Assembly: GCA_937888665.1 (NCBI GenBank)
Contig: CALBET010000295.1
Span: 1 to 6,715 of the forward strand
DNA: 6,715 bases
Direction: 5' to 3'
From: an uncultured Acidobacteriota bacterium
Lineage (GTDB): Bacteria > Acidobacteriota > Vicinamibacteria > Vicinamibacterales > UBA8438
Position numbers and translations under genes: made by a program. The notes beneath the pieces are model-generated. The model made no database searches, had not been told where the DNA came from, and was given only the letters and a program-made list of their open reading frames with translations. This document shows positions 1-6,156 of the stretch, one piece after another (positions within the stretch are counted from its first letter, which is position 1; the number at the start of each line of letters is the position of its first letter).

Positions 1-687
1 GTGCCCGCAACGGCCTCCCTCCCGGTGGTCGACACGGTGGTGTTTGCGGTGGGGCGAGACCGGCGGTCCGCGGCGACGATGCCGGACATCCACGTCGCCG
101 GCCTGCGCGCCGTGCTGGATGCACTGCCCGAGTCCACGGGCCGCGTGGTCTACGTGAGCTCGACCGGCGTGTACGGACAGGATGCCGGCGAGTGGGTGGA
201 TGAGGAAACTCGGTGCGAGCCCACGGGTGGCGGCGGCCAGGCCTGCCTGTCGGGTGAGCGGCTCCTCTGTGCGCACGCCCGGGGGCGCGATGCCGTCGTG
301 CTGCGGATGGCCGGACTCTACGGGCCCGGACGGGTACCCCATGCGGCCAGTGTCAGCTCGGGCACGCCCATTGCCGGGTCTGCCGACGCATACTTGAATC
401 TCATTCATGTCGAAGACGCCGCCGCCGCAGTGGTAGCCGCCGCCGGAGCGGCCGGTCGGACGTACGCCGTCTCAGACGGTCATCCCCCCACCCGCGGGGA
501 GTATGTGGAATGGTTGGCGACGCGGCTGGGAGTGGCCCCGCCGCCGTTCGAGGGCGGGAGTGGTCGCGGCAAGCGCGTGCGAAATGCCTGCGCCGTCGAC
601 GAGCTAGGGTTACGTCTCCGGTACCTGTCGTACCGTGAAGGGCTAGCCGCCCTGCGTTGCCCAGACACGGGCGATTCGCCGGGCTGA
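1..687 (+). CDS. NAD-dependent epimerase / extended SDR family protein, 5'-partial
   Basis: The reading frame is open from base 1 to a TGA at 685-687 and encodes the C-terminal about 228 residues of an atypical extended short-chain dehydrogenase, YeeZ-like in layout. Visible family marks, numbered from the window edge, are VVFAVGR (13-19), YVSSTGVYG (51-59), LRMAGLYGPGR (101-111) and NLIHVEDAAAAV (133-144, the usual substrate-side helix), then YAVSDG (155-160). The N-terminal Rossmann strand with GxxGxxG is absent, so the gene starts outside the window and the GTG at base 1 is accidental. No clear YxxxK pair is seen after the SSTGVYG segment (CLSGERLL stands there), which fits the non-classical SDRs in which the active site is not conserved. 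Substrate and pathway cannot be told. The family call is firm; the subfamily is not. Confidence 0.87.
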   Translation: MPATASLPVVDTVVFAVGRDRRSAATMPDIHVAGLRAVLDALPESTGRVVYVSSTGVYGQDAGEWVDEETRCEPTGGGGQACLSGERLLCAHARGRDAVVLRMAGLYGPGRVPHAASVSSGTPIAGSADAYLNLIHVEDAAAAVVAAAGAAGRTYAVSDGHPPTRGEYVEWLATRLGVAPPPFEGGSGRGKRVRNACAVDELGLRLRYLSYREGLAALRCPDTGDSPG

Positions 688-735
688 CAAGATGCGATGA
701 GGGCGCCTGCGATACGCGGCTGACGACCGTGCAGG

Positions 736-870
736 CCGACGGACATCGCTGAAATCGAGATCGAAGGTCACGAGCGCCCGACCTTCCGACGCCGCGGCGG
801 CCAGGAGGCGTTCGTCGTCGACGCCCGGTCGCAGCTCTCGGAAAGTTCCGGCCCGATGCCGTCAGGGCTC
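736..870 (-). pseudogene. DUF5615 PIN-like protein remnant
   Basis: Reading the minus strand from about 870 to 736 gives RELRPGVDDERLL followed by SEGRALVTFDLDFSDVRR. That is the core of the DUF5615 PIN-like family: the D(D/E)E(L/V)L helix, then EGR(A/V)L(V/L)TFDxDF with its acidic residues. Members are usually about 110-120 residues and sit next to DUF433 or similar small antitoxins. Here the N-terminal LADE motif is missing, a stop lies a few codons before the conserved block in the same frame, and the sequence after VRR no longer resembles the family. I infer a dead fragment. No antitoxin partner is recognisable at higher coordinates. It lies between the epimerase and the TacAT operon in a stretch otherwise without genes. 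Confidence 0.6.
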
Positions 871-1102
871 CGAGATCGGGCCTTCTCCGTCTCGAGCGTG
901 AGACACCGCGCCGACCGTCGCCCTCAAGGCCCGTCTGGTCCCCATCGTGTCAGGACCTCCTCGACCTCCTGCTCCGTCTTGTAGGCCTCGGCGTCAGCGA
1001 CGCGCGGACGCATCGCAACGAGTCGGGGAGGGGGGCAAATACGGATCAAGAACACGTACGGCGAAGTTCCGTTTCCCCCAAAGGAGAGCTGCTACAGAAT
1101 CC
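871..1102. other. Non-coding / unrecognised stretch
   Basis: No gene is recognisable here. A 29-codon minus-strand reading frame near 920-1011 (starting MRPRVADAEAYKTEQEVEE) is too short to interpret. Together with the DUF5615 scrap, the region 688-1102 looks like eroded sequence downstream of the epimerase gene and downstream of the TacT-like gene. Confidence 0.5.
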
Positions 1103-1627
1103 TCAGTTCGCGCTGGGCGGGCTGAGGTTCTTCTCAACCTCGGCGAGCGTGATCATCATCATCATTATCATTGGATCGACCGGACACTCGTGAAATCCGG
1201 CACGTGCATAGAAGCGCTTCGCGTCGTCTGACATCGCATGAAGCAGCACCGCGCGAATGCCAGCGATTTGAGCGGCCGCGATGGTGCGGAACAGGGCGTC
1301 CTTTAGAAGCGCGGAACCAAGACCTTGTTTCTGGTAGGCGGAATCGACGGCCAAACGCGCAAGCACCATCACCGGAATCGGATCCGGCATGTTGCGCCTC
1401 GTTTTGGCGGACACGTCCTTGTGAGCAATTGCGCCGTTCGCAAGCGCATAGAAGGCGACCACACGTCCGCCTTCTGTCACGACGTAGGTCCGTGAGGTGC
1501 CCAGCGCCTCATTCCCAAGCGCTCGGCGTTTCAGCCAATTGTCGAGTTCAGGCGTACCGGAGTCGAAAGCGCTAACGTCGTGCTCGGCTGTCAGGTGCTC
1601 TGGAGCGCTAATTCCTGCCGCACTCAT
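1103..1627 (-). CDS. tacT: GNAT-family acetyltransferase toxin, TacT-like
   Basis: A 174-residue GNAT protein of the type-II toxin group that acetylates aminoacyl-tRNA and so blocks translation (known for TacT/AtaT; substrate here inferred). N-terminal FDSGTPELDNWL (21-32) is the signature of this toxin group. VMVLARLAVDSAYQKQGLGSALL holds strand beta4 and the acetyl-CoA loop Q99-K-Q-G-L-G104, and RFYARAGF carries the likely catalytic Tyr140. The start ATG overlaps the antitoxin stop by 4 bases (ATGA), the usual translationally coupled layout. Near the C-terminus the normal DPMTLxVTLA-like strand reads DPMIMMMMITLA because of an ATG-repeat tract in the DNA. The frame is intact and length is typical, so the toxin may be functional. 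The family call is very secure; the target specificity is not. Confidence 0.9.
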   Translation of the reverse strand: MSAAGISAPEHLTAEHDVSAFDSGTPELDNWLKRRALGNEALGTSRTYVVTEGGRVVAFYALANGAIAHKDVSAKTRRNMPDPIPVMVLARLAVDSAYQKQGLGSALLKDALFRTIAAAQIAGIRAVLLHAMSDDAKRFYARAGFHECPVDPMIMMMMITLAEVEKNLSPPSAN

Positions 1628-1908
1628 CGCTCCCAGGGCGCTTTTCTAGAGAGAAGCTCCCGCAGACGCGGGTTCTCGACGGGAGACGCATCCAGGGCAG
1701 CGTTGAACTTCGCGAACGCATCCGTGTCCAGCTGAAAATACCGCTGGTCGAGAAGTACAGTTATCGCTTCACGGGTTGCTGCGTCCAGAACGAACTGAGT
1801 ACGGTCCTTCCCGGCAGCCTCAGCGGCTCGATCGATGAGCGTGCGTCGCTCTTCCTCGATGCGGATGTTGATGGTTCGTGTCCGCGCGGCGGTTGCAGTG
1901 GCTGCCAT
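1624..1908 (-). CDS. tacA: DUF1778 ribbon-helix-helix antitoxin, TacA-like
   Basis: A 94-residue antitoxin of the DUF1778 family. Residues 12-17 (TINIRI) form the DNA-contacting ribbon, followed by helices at about 19-33 and 35-52 (EERRTLIDRAAEAAG, then DRTQFVLDAATREA). The C-terminal tail (about 57-94, including FQLDTDAFAKFNAALD) is the part that in the family wraps the acetyltransferase toxin and blocks its acetyl-CoA site. The start ATG at 1906-1908 has an AGGGAG ribosome-binding site at 1915-1920 with a 6-base spacer. The first ten Ala/Thr-rich residues are likely disordered. It is the first gene of the operon and is expected to repress its own promoter together with the toxin. The downstream GNAT gene overlaps its stop codon. 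The gene appears intact. Confidence 0.92.
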   Translation of the reverse strand: MAATATAARTRTINIRIEEERRTLIDRAAEAAGKDRTQFVLDAATREAITVLLDQRYFQLDTDAFAKFNAALDASPVENPRLRELLSRKAPWER

Positions 1909-1914
1909 GGTTTG

Positions 1915-1920
1915 CTCCCT
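1915..1920 (-). promoter_or_regulatory. Ribosome-binding site of the antitoxin gene
   Basis: Minus-strand AGGGAG lies 6 bases upstream of the ATG at 1906-1908 and fixes that start. Confidence 0.65.
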
Positions 1921-1959
1921 ATGCGACGCCCATGTCGAGACGTCGATGTCCCTACTCTG

Positions 1960-1985
1960 GTGTCATGTATACACAATGTCAACAC
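1960..1985 (-). promoter_or_regulatory. Probable operator/promoter region of the tacAT-like operon
   Basis: An AT-rich island upstream of the antitoxin holds the perfect 8-base palindrome TGTATACA (1966-1973), flanked by two direct copies of TGTCA (1961-1965 and 1977-1981). On the minus strand TTGACA (1982-1977) would serve as a -35 hexamer and TATACA as a possible -10, but their spacing does not fit one another, so the exact promoter is not resolved. RHH antitoxins bind short repeats in their own promoter, and this is the best candidate here. Assignment rests on position and symmetry only. Confidence 0.4.
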
Positions 1986-2010
1986 ATCATCTTATCGGAC
2001 CAGTTGCGGA

Positions 2011-2090
2011 CATCGTCCAGTCCGGCCCATACGCCCGCAACACATTACGAATCAATGACTTAGGCTGACAGGACAAGGCTCATCGTCCAG
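2011..2090. repeat. Exact 10-base direct repeat CATCGTCCAG flanking a 60-base spacer
   Basis: CATCGTCCAG occurs at 2011-2020 and again at 2081-2090, between the antitoxin promoter and the recombinase gene. The first copy lies in a cluster of CGGAC / GTCC half-sites (CGGAC at 1996 and 2007, GTCC at 2015, GTCCG at 2020). It could be a binding-site cluster or a recombination scar; chance cannot be excluded. Confidence 0.3.
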
Positions 2091-2091
2091 G

Positions 2092-3121
2092 ATGAGGCCC
2101 AATCTCGGCACTCAGGCTCTGACGAGCCTCTTCTTTCGTCCGACCTTGCCCGTTGGCTCCGGGGATTTCTGTACGCGACGTACCAGTCGCCGTCGCTCCA
2201 TGAAGACGCGCGAATGGGGCGCCGTCGAGCTGTACTTCGAGGACGCCGCGGCGCGTCATCTGGCCGCGACCACGATTCAGAAACGGCGCGAGCTGCTCGG
2301 AGGCAAGCTCCTTCCGTTCTGTCGGGCGAAGGGCATCAGCCTGCTCAAGCAGCTCGACGTCGCCACGCTGCGGACATTTCGGAGCGAGTGGACCTACTCC
2401 GCACTGTCCTCGGTGAAACGCCTCGAGTGCCTCCGCGGCTTTCTCCGGTTCTGCGAAGACTCGGGCTGGATCGAGACGAACCCGGGCCAGGCTCCTCAAG
2501 CCGCCGAAGGTCACCCAGCGGCCGACGCTCCCGTTCGAAGACGCCGAGGTCGAACGCATCCTGAAGGCCGCCGACGCACTCGCCAGCTGGGGCTCGTTCT
2601 GGCCCAAGGCCCGGGCGATGGTCCTTCTGCTGCGGTATTCGGGCCTGCGGATGCAAGACGCGGCCTGTCTCGAGCGGAGCCGTCTCAAGAACAGCCGGTT
2701 GTTCCTGTACACGCAGAAGACCGGCGCACCGGTCTACTTGCCGCTGCCCCCGGCCGTGATGACCGTGCTCGAGAACACCCCGAATGCGCATCCGGACTAC
2801 GTCTTCTGGGACGGCCGCAGCGAACGGGAAACCACGGTCAAGAGCTGGAATCGAGTGTTCCGGAAGATCTTCGCGATGGCAGAACCGCCGATCGCCGGCG
2901 GCCATCCGCATCGCTTCCGCGACACGTTCGCCGTGTCCTTGCTGCTCAAGGGTGTCGAGCTCTCGCATGTCTCAGTGCTGCTGGGTCACGCGTCGATCAA
3001 AATTACCGAGCGGCATTACGCTCCGTGGGTGAGGGCGCGGCAGAGGCAGCTAGAAGACGACGTGCGCAGGACGTGGGGCGTGGCAGATCTGCCTCAGCGA
3101 GGTTCAACGTCGGCCGATTGA
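2092..3121 (+). pseudogene. Tyrosine recombinase (phage-type integrase), frameshifted
   Basis: A site-specific tyrosine recombinase with a SAM-like core-binding domain (about 2200-2490, from RRSMKTREW to CEDSGWIETNP) and a complete catalytic domain (about 2550-3080). All catalytic positions are visible: Arg in SGLRMQD (2648-2650), Lys in QKTG, HRFR (2909-2920), His in LLGHAS (2987-2989) and the nucleophile Tyr in ERHYAPW (3017-3019). One extra G in the GGG at 2494-2496 separates the halves: before it the frame reads NPGQAPQ, while deleting one G gives NPARLLKPPKVTQRPTLPF, the expected family linker. With that correction the protein would be about 342 residues. The N-terminus is also doubtful: pieces resembling the family's CPxWxxGxLxG motif appear in other frames at 2148-2200, suggesting further indels, so the ATG at 2092 is only nominal. 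It is divergent from tacAT and is probably the integrase of a lost or decayed element. Confidence 0.8.
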
Positions 3122-3138
3122 CCGGCTCGCCGGCTCTC

Positions 3139-3239
3139 CCTGACGCCGGAGCAAGAGTCGCACTGGACCGGCGTTGGGCGGAACACGTCGAGCACCCAAC
3201 CGCCGCAGTCCCTGGAGTGAGGTGCGGCAGAGGCTTTAG
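3139..3239 (+). pseudogene. Addiction-module antitoxin C-terminal remnant
   Basis: Three adjoining pieces in three frames together spell the C-terminal tail of the small addiction-module antitoxins that pair with ParE/RelE toxins: LTPEQES (from 3140), LDRRWAEHVEHPTAAVP (about 3163-3212) and PWSEVRQRL with a TAG stop at 3237-3239. The family normally ends with a xxIPWEEVRxxL-like segment, and the toxin start follows a few bases later, exactly as seen here. At least two frameshifts and the loss of the N-terminal half make it non-functional. The call depends on joining the frames, so it is moderately sure. Confidence 0.55.
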
Positions 3240-3247
3240 AGTCGTCG

Positions 3248-3470
3248 GTGAAGTGGTCCGTTCGCTTCCGTCCAGAGGCGCAGGCCGAGGCGCTCGAATC
3301 GCAGCGCTGGTACGACGCTTCCCTTCTACTGCCTTGCAGGTCGGACCGCGCAGACAGCTTTGTGGGATTTCCCACTGCCGGGGTCGGGTTCAGCTTCCAC
3401 TGGCGCCTGACAACGAATTCGAGACGGATGGGTCCCTTGCACTGGGATTTCCAGCGTCAGACCTTCGCGG
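3248..3470 (+). pseudogene. ParE/RelE-family toxin remnant
   Basis: A GTG start at 3248, 8 bases after the antitoxin stop, begins MKWSVRFRPEAQAEALE followed by SQRWYD, a textbook ParE N-terminus (strand beta1, then the EA-rich helix ending in WY). After YDAS the match is lost for about 20 codons. In the same frame GVGFSFHWRL and RRMGPLHWDFQRQTF then weakly resemble the middle of ParE (PGLGxEF and RIxxNPLxFP). The C-terminal RRxxLxxFPY strand and the rest are missing, and the end overlaps the 3' end of the convergent DUF2442 gene. I infer a dead toxin with an internal insertion; the first 23 codons are certain, the rest is tentative. Confidence 0.6.
3362..3375. repeat. Perfect 14-base palindrome inside the ParE remnant
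   Basis: GTGGGATTTCCCAC is a perfect inverted repeat (stem GTGGGA/TCCCAC, 2-base centre). It sits in the stretch that interrupts the ParE match. A related CTGG-GATTT-CCAG hairpin lies at 3442-3454, immediately after the DUF2442 stop on the minus strand. Neither is followed by a T-run, so a terminator role is unproven. Confidence 0.45.
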
Positions 3471-3708
3471 TGAGGGGAAACCGCTCGGGGTGTTCGATGG
3501 ATTCGACGCTCAGGTCGACGTCAAGGTCGGGCCAGTACAGATGGTGGGCGTGAGGGCGCTCAACGTTGAGGATAGCCTCGATGGGAGCACACCTGAACCA
3601 GGGGAACTCCTCGAAGGGCAGGAACAGCTCCTTGTCTCCCAAAAAGATCCAGAAGCCGTGACGCGAGATGTTGGTGACCTCAACCTCCAAAGTGATGCTG
3701 CCAGGCAT
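3457..3708 (-). CDS. DUF2442 domain protein
   Basis: A complete 83-residue DUF2442 protein: VEVTNISRHGFWI (about 9-21), the ELFLPFEEFPWFR core (27-39) and the strongly conserved ending YWPDLDVDLSVESIEHPERFPL (58-79). Start ATG at 3706-3708 has AGGTGGAG at 3724-3717 upstream. The family commonly follows a DUF4160 gene and the pair has been regarded as a possible toxin-antitoxin or nucleic-acid-related unit; the biochemical role is unknown. Here it overlaps the 3' end of a DUF4160-like remnant by about 29 bases, so its native promoter has been cut off by the insertion sequence upstream. The gene itself looks intact, unlike most of its neighbours. The family call is secure. Confidence 0.85.
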   Translation of the reverse strand: MPGSITLEVEVTNISRHGFWIFLGDKELFLPFEEFPWFRCAPIEAILNVERPHAHHLYWPDLDVDLSVESIEHPERFPLTAKV

Positions 3709-3739
3709 TTCTGATCTCCACCTCGTGGTCGCTGATTAA
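3680..3739 (-). pseudogene. DUF4160-like C-terminal remnant cut by the IS
   Basis: On the minus strand the frame starting at the IS edge reads LISDHEVEIRNAWQHHFGG and stops at 3682-3680. DUF4160 proteins characteristically end in a helix of the type ExxxxLLxAWxxxFG, and they stand directly upstream of DUF2442 genes, as here. Only about 19 codons remain; everything upstream is replaced by the insertion sequence. The call rests on the AWxxxFG ending plus gene order, so it is probable and not certain. Confidence 0.55.
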
Positions 3740-3753
3740 CCCTAATGCGTCAA
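3740..3753 (+). repeat. Left terminal inverted repeat of the IS
   Basis: CCCTAATGCGTCAA, directly after TTAA at 3736-3739. Confidence 0.85.
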
Positions 3754-3857
3754 TTTTCTGAGCGACAAAAGCAGTTTGCAATTGAAAAAGGCCTTCCAGT
3801 GTGGTTGAAAGGAGGTGCGACCCAAACCCTTCTCCCACAACTGAAAGGCCACCGACC

Positions 3858-5234
3858 GTGAGACGAAGAAAAGCCGATGTGCGCGCCCGTGTCAATGGGG
3901 ATCTGCCGTTTGAATTCGGGGACGTCCGCCTCACCTCGTATGCCGGCCTGGAGCTGCTGGGGACCTACGTGCGCACGCGCCGATTCAATCAGCAGGTGCG
4001 CGAGGCGTTCGCGGACCTGCCACGCTGGGGCGACTTCGGGGTGGTGGCGATGGTCCGGGTGCTGGTCGGGTTGGTGATCGTCGGCGGGCGGCGTCTGCGG
4101 CACGTCGCCTACGTCGCGGATGACCCGGTCTTCCAACGGTTCGGCACCGTGCGGGTGGTGCCCACCGCGCGGACCCTGAGTCGGTGGCTGCGGCACGTCA
4201 CGATGCGGACGATCACCCGCTTCCAGGCGCTCAATGCCGCCGTGGCAAGCCAGTTGCTGCCGGGGTTGGGCCTGCGCACCTGGACGGTCGATGTCGCTGG
4301 GGTCGTGGTGTCGACTGGCCTGCAGGTCGAACGGGCCGCGCGCGGCTACAACCCGCACCACCGGAAGGTGCCCAGTTCCTACCCGATCATGGCGCACTTG
4401 GCCGAGACCACGCACATCCTGCGGGTCAAGAATCGGTCGGGGAACGTCCACGACGGGAAGGCGGGCCTGCCGTTCTTGCGGGCGCTGTGGCCGCAACTGG
4501 CCGCGCTGCGCACGGGCGGAGCTCGGCTGCGGTGTCGCATGGATGGGGCGTTTTTCCGTCAGGATGTACTGCGGTGGCTGCAGGGGCGCGACGTCGGCTA
4601 TGCCATCAAAGTCCCGTTCTATCGCTGGTTGGATCTGCAGCACTACATCCGGGACCGCCCCACCTGGGTCCCGGTGGCGCCCGGCGTCACGGGCTTCGCG
4701 GTGCCGGGTGCCGAGACGCCCTGGCAGATCCCGATGCCCGTGACGATCTATCGGAAGCAGGTCCACCACCGGGCGACCAAGAACTATCAGCTCGACCTGT
4801 TTGATCCCAACGATGGGCACTACGAATACTCTGCGGTGACCAGCAATCTCTCGTTGACGGTCCGGAACCTCTGGTACTTCGCGTGCGGGCGGGGCAACCA
4901 CGAGAAGACCATCGCCCAGCTCAAGACCGGGCTCGCCTTTCACAGCGTCCCGACCCAGACCTACGCGGCCAACAGGGCGTGGCAGCAGCTGGTGGTCCTC
5001 GCCCACAACCTGCTCACCAATTTCCACCTTGAGACGGGCGCCCCCCAGCGGCGCCGCACCCGGAAGCACACCGTTGTGCCCCTGCTGCAGAGCGTGCAGA
5101 CGCTCCGCTTCGAGCTGTTCCATCGCGCCGCCTTGCTGGTCCGCCCCGCTGGCAGGACGCGGCTCCGAATGACCGACAATATCCCAACGCGTCAGGCGTT
5201 CACCCGCATCGCCAATGCCCTCGCGAGCGGCTGA
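3858..5234 (+). CDS. IS1380-family DDE transposase
   Basis: A 458-residue transposase, typical length for the family. I choose the GTG at 3858 (GAAAGG at 3843-3848 as ribosome-binding site, 9-base spacer); the frame is open back to 3801 but that longer start has no such signal. Family marks: RGYNPHHRKVPSSYPIMAHL (about 163-182), KNRSGNVHDGKAGLPFLRAL, the second acidic residue in RCRMDGAFF (D229), and the C-terminal catalytic Glu in RGNHEKTIAQLKTG (E349) followed by AANRAWQQLVVLAHNL. The first acidic motif, usually DxDG(T/S), reads D145-V-A147-G-V here: a GCT replaces the expected GAT codon. If the second Asp is the catalytic one, as in IS4-like DDE enzymes, this copy is inactive. No frameshift is present. 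Confidence 0.88.
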   Translation: MRRRKADVRARVNGDLPFEFGDVRLTSYAGLELLGTYVRTRRFNQQVREAFADLPRWGDFGVVAMVRVLVGLVIVGGRRLRHVAYVADDPVFQRFGTVRVVPTARTLSRWLRHVTMRTITRFQALNAAVASQLLPGLGLRTWTVDVAGVVVSTGLQVERAARGYNPHHRKVPSSYPIMAHLAETTHILRVKNRSGNVHDGKAGLPFLRALWPQLAALRTGGARLRCRMDGAFFRQDVLRWLQGRDVGYAIKVPFYRWLDLQHYIRDRPTWVPVAPGVTGFAVPGAETPWQIPMPVTIYRKQVHHRATKNYQLDLFDPNDGHYEYSAVTSNLSLTVRNLWYFACGRGNHEKTIAQLKTGLAFHSVPTQTYAANRAWQQLVVLAHNLLTNFHLETGAPQRRRTRKHTVVPLLQSVQTLRFELFHRAALLVRPAGRTRLRMTDNIPTRQAFTRIANALASG

Positions 5235-5238
5235 GTTT

Positions 5239-5252
5239 TTGACGCATTAGCG
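5239..5252 (-). repeat. Right terminal inverted repeat of the IS
   Basis: Reverse complement reads CGCTAATGCGTCAA; one mismatch (position 2) to the left end. It begins 5 bases after the transposase stop codon and is followed by TTAA at 5253-5256. Confidence 0.85.
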
Positions 5253-5380
5253 TTAATGCCGCCGCCGCCGGGATCAAAGCGCTCGTCTGACGTGCGAATC
5301 TTGCGAATCGGATGCACGAGCTCTACCTGACAGGCCGCATCAATGCTCGGGTTGAGGGTGAGCGTGACGATCGGTTTCAT
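5253..5380 (-). pseudogene. pfkB: PfkB-type phosphofructokinase, N-terminal fragment cut by the IS
   Basis: The minus strand from an ATG at 5380-5378 reads MKPIVTLTLNPSIDAACQVE, then RKIRTSDERFDPGGGGIN, and ends at the IS. This is the N-terminus of the PfkB branch of the ribokinase family: the TLTLxPSxD strand that lines the sugar-phosphate site and the PGGGGIN motif of 6-phosphofructokinase II / 1-phosphofructokinase. The family is about 310 residues; only 43 remain. AGAGGC 6 bases upstream can serve as ribosome-binding site. Normally VARVIxELGG follows GGGIN, but across the IS the sequence is DUF4160-like, so the rest of pfkB is missing. It is divergent from the pckA pseudogene. The family call is secure; 6-phosphate against 1-phosphate specificity is not decided by this piece. 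Confidence 0.8.
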
Positions 5381-5470
5381 AAGCGCCTCTGTCCCGCGCT
5401 GGGTCCCCCCGCGCCTCCCGCACCACGCATCCGCGCCCCGGTCTGGTTCAGTGCCCACGCGAACGACCAC

Positions 5471-5510
5471 CTCCTGCGGTACAATCTCGTACGAGGCCTC
5501 GCCGCAGGAG
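5471..5510. promoter_or_regulatory. Nested palindromes in the pfkB-pckA divergent intergenic region
   Basis: A perfect 9-base inverted repeat, CTCCTGCGG (5471-5479) and CCGCAGGAG (5502-5510), encloses 22 bases. Inside are the perfect palindromes CTCGTACGAG (5486-5495) and GAGGCCTC (5493-5500), which overlap. A TACAAT -10-like hexamer lies at 5480-5485 on the plus strand, but no matching -35 is seen. Placement between two divergent carbon-metabolism genes suggests an operator or a transcript hairpin; no binding protein can be named. Confidence 0.45.
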
Positions 5511-5559
5511 CGTCATCTCGTCCCATCGCCTGCGACGACACGTGCCCGGAGCGTCGGTC

Positions 5560-6117
<558 letters not shown>

Positions 6118-6156
6118 TGCGGCGCCGTCCTGTCGGCACCCCGTCGAGGGTCCCCC

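Larger units (their letters stand above)
3740..5252 (+). mobile_element. IS1380-family insertion sequence (1513 bases)
   Basis: The element is delimited by inverted terminal repeats CCCTAATGCGTCAA (3740-3753) and, on the other strand, CGCTAATGCGTCAA (5252-5239), 13 of 14 identical, with imperfect similarity continuing inward (TTTTCTGAGC against AAACTCAGC). TTAA flanks both ends (3736-3739 and 5253-5256), consistent with the 4-base target duplication of this family. It carries a single transposase gene that nearly fills it. The left flank is a DUF4160-like gene and the right flank is pfkB, so the sides did not come from one uninterrupted target. Confidence 0.88.

Noticed and set aside
947..1231. 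94-codon plus-strand frame with a His-rich run
   Set aside because: The histidine run is the opposite-strand reading of the ATG repeat in the toxin gene; no start signal or family resemblance is visible.
2490..2500. Programmed translational frameshift in the recombinase gene
   Set aside because: No recognised slippery heptamer, stop codon or downstream structure is evident, and tyrosine recombinases of this type are not known to use frameshifting.
2080..2712. 210-codon minus-strand frame opposite the recombinase
   Set aside because: No motif is recognisable, and it lies entirely opposite a gene with firm family similarity.
2092..3714. A single 540-codon plus-strand protein covering the recombinase and beyond
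   Set aside because: After the GGG at 2494 this frame loses all recombinase similarity, while the catalytic domain lies in the next frame. The long frame is a by-product of the frameshift and high GC.
3750..5123. A 457-codon open frame antisense to the transposase
   Set aside because: Its translation is rich in Arg, His, Pro and Gly without any family motif, and it mirrors the GC-rich codon pattern of the clearly real transposase on the other strand.
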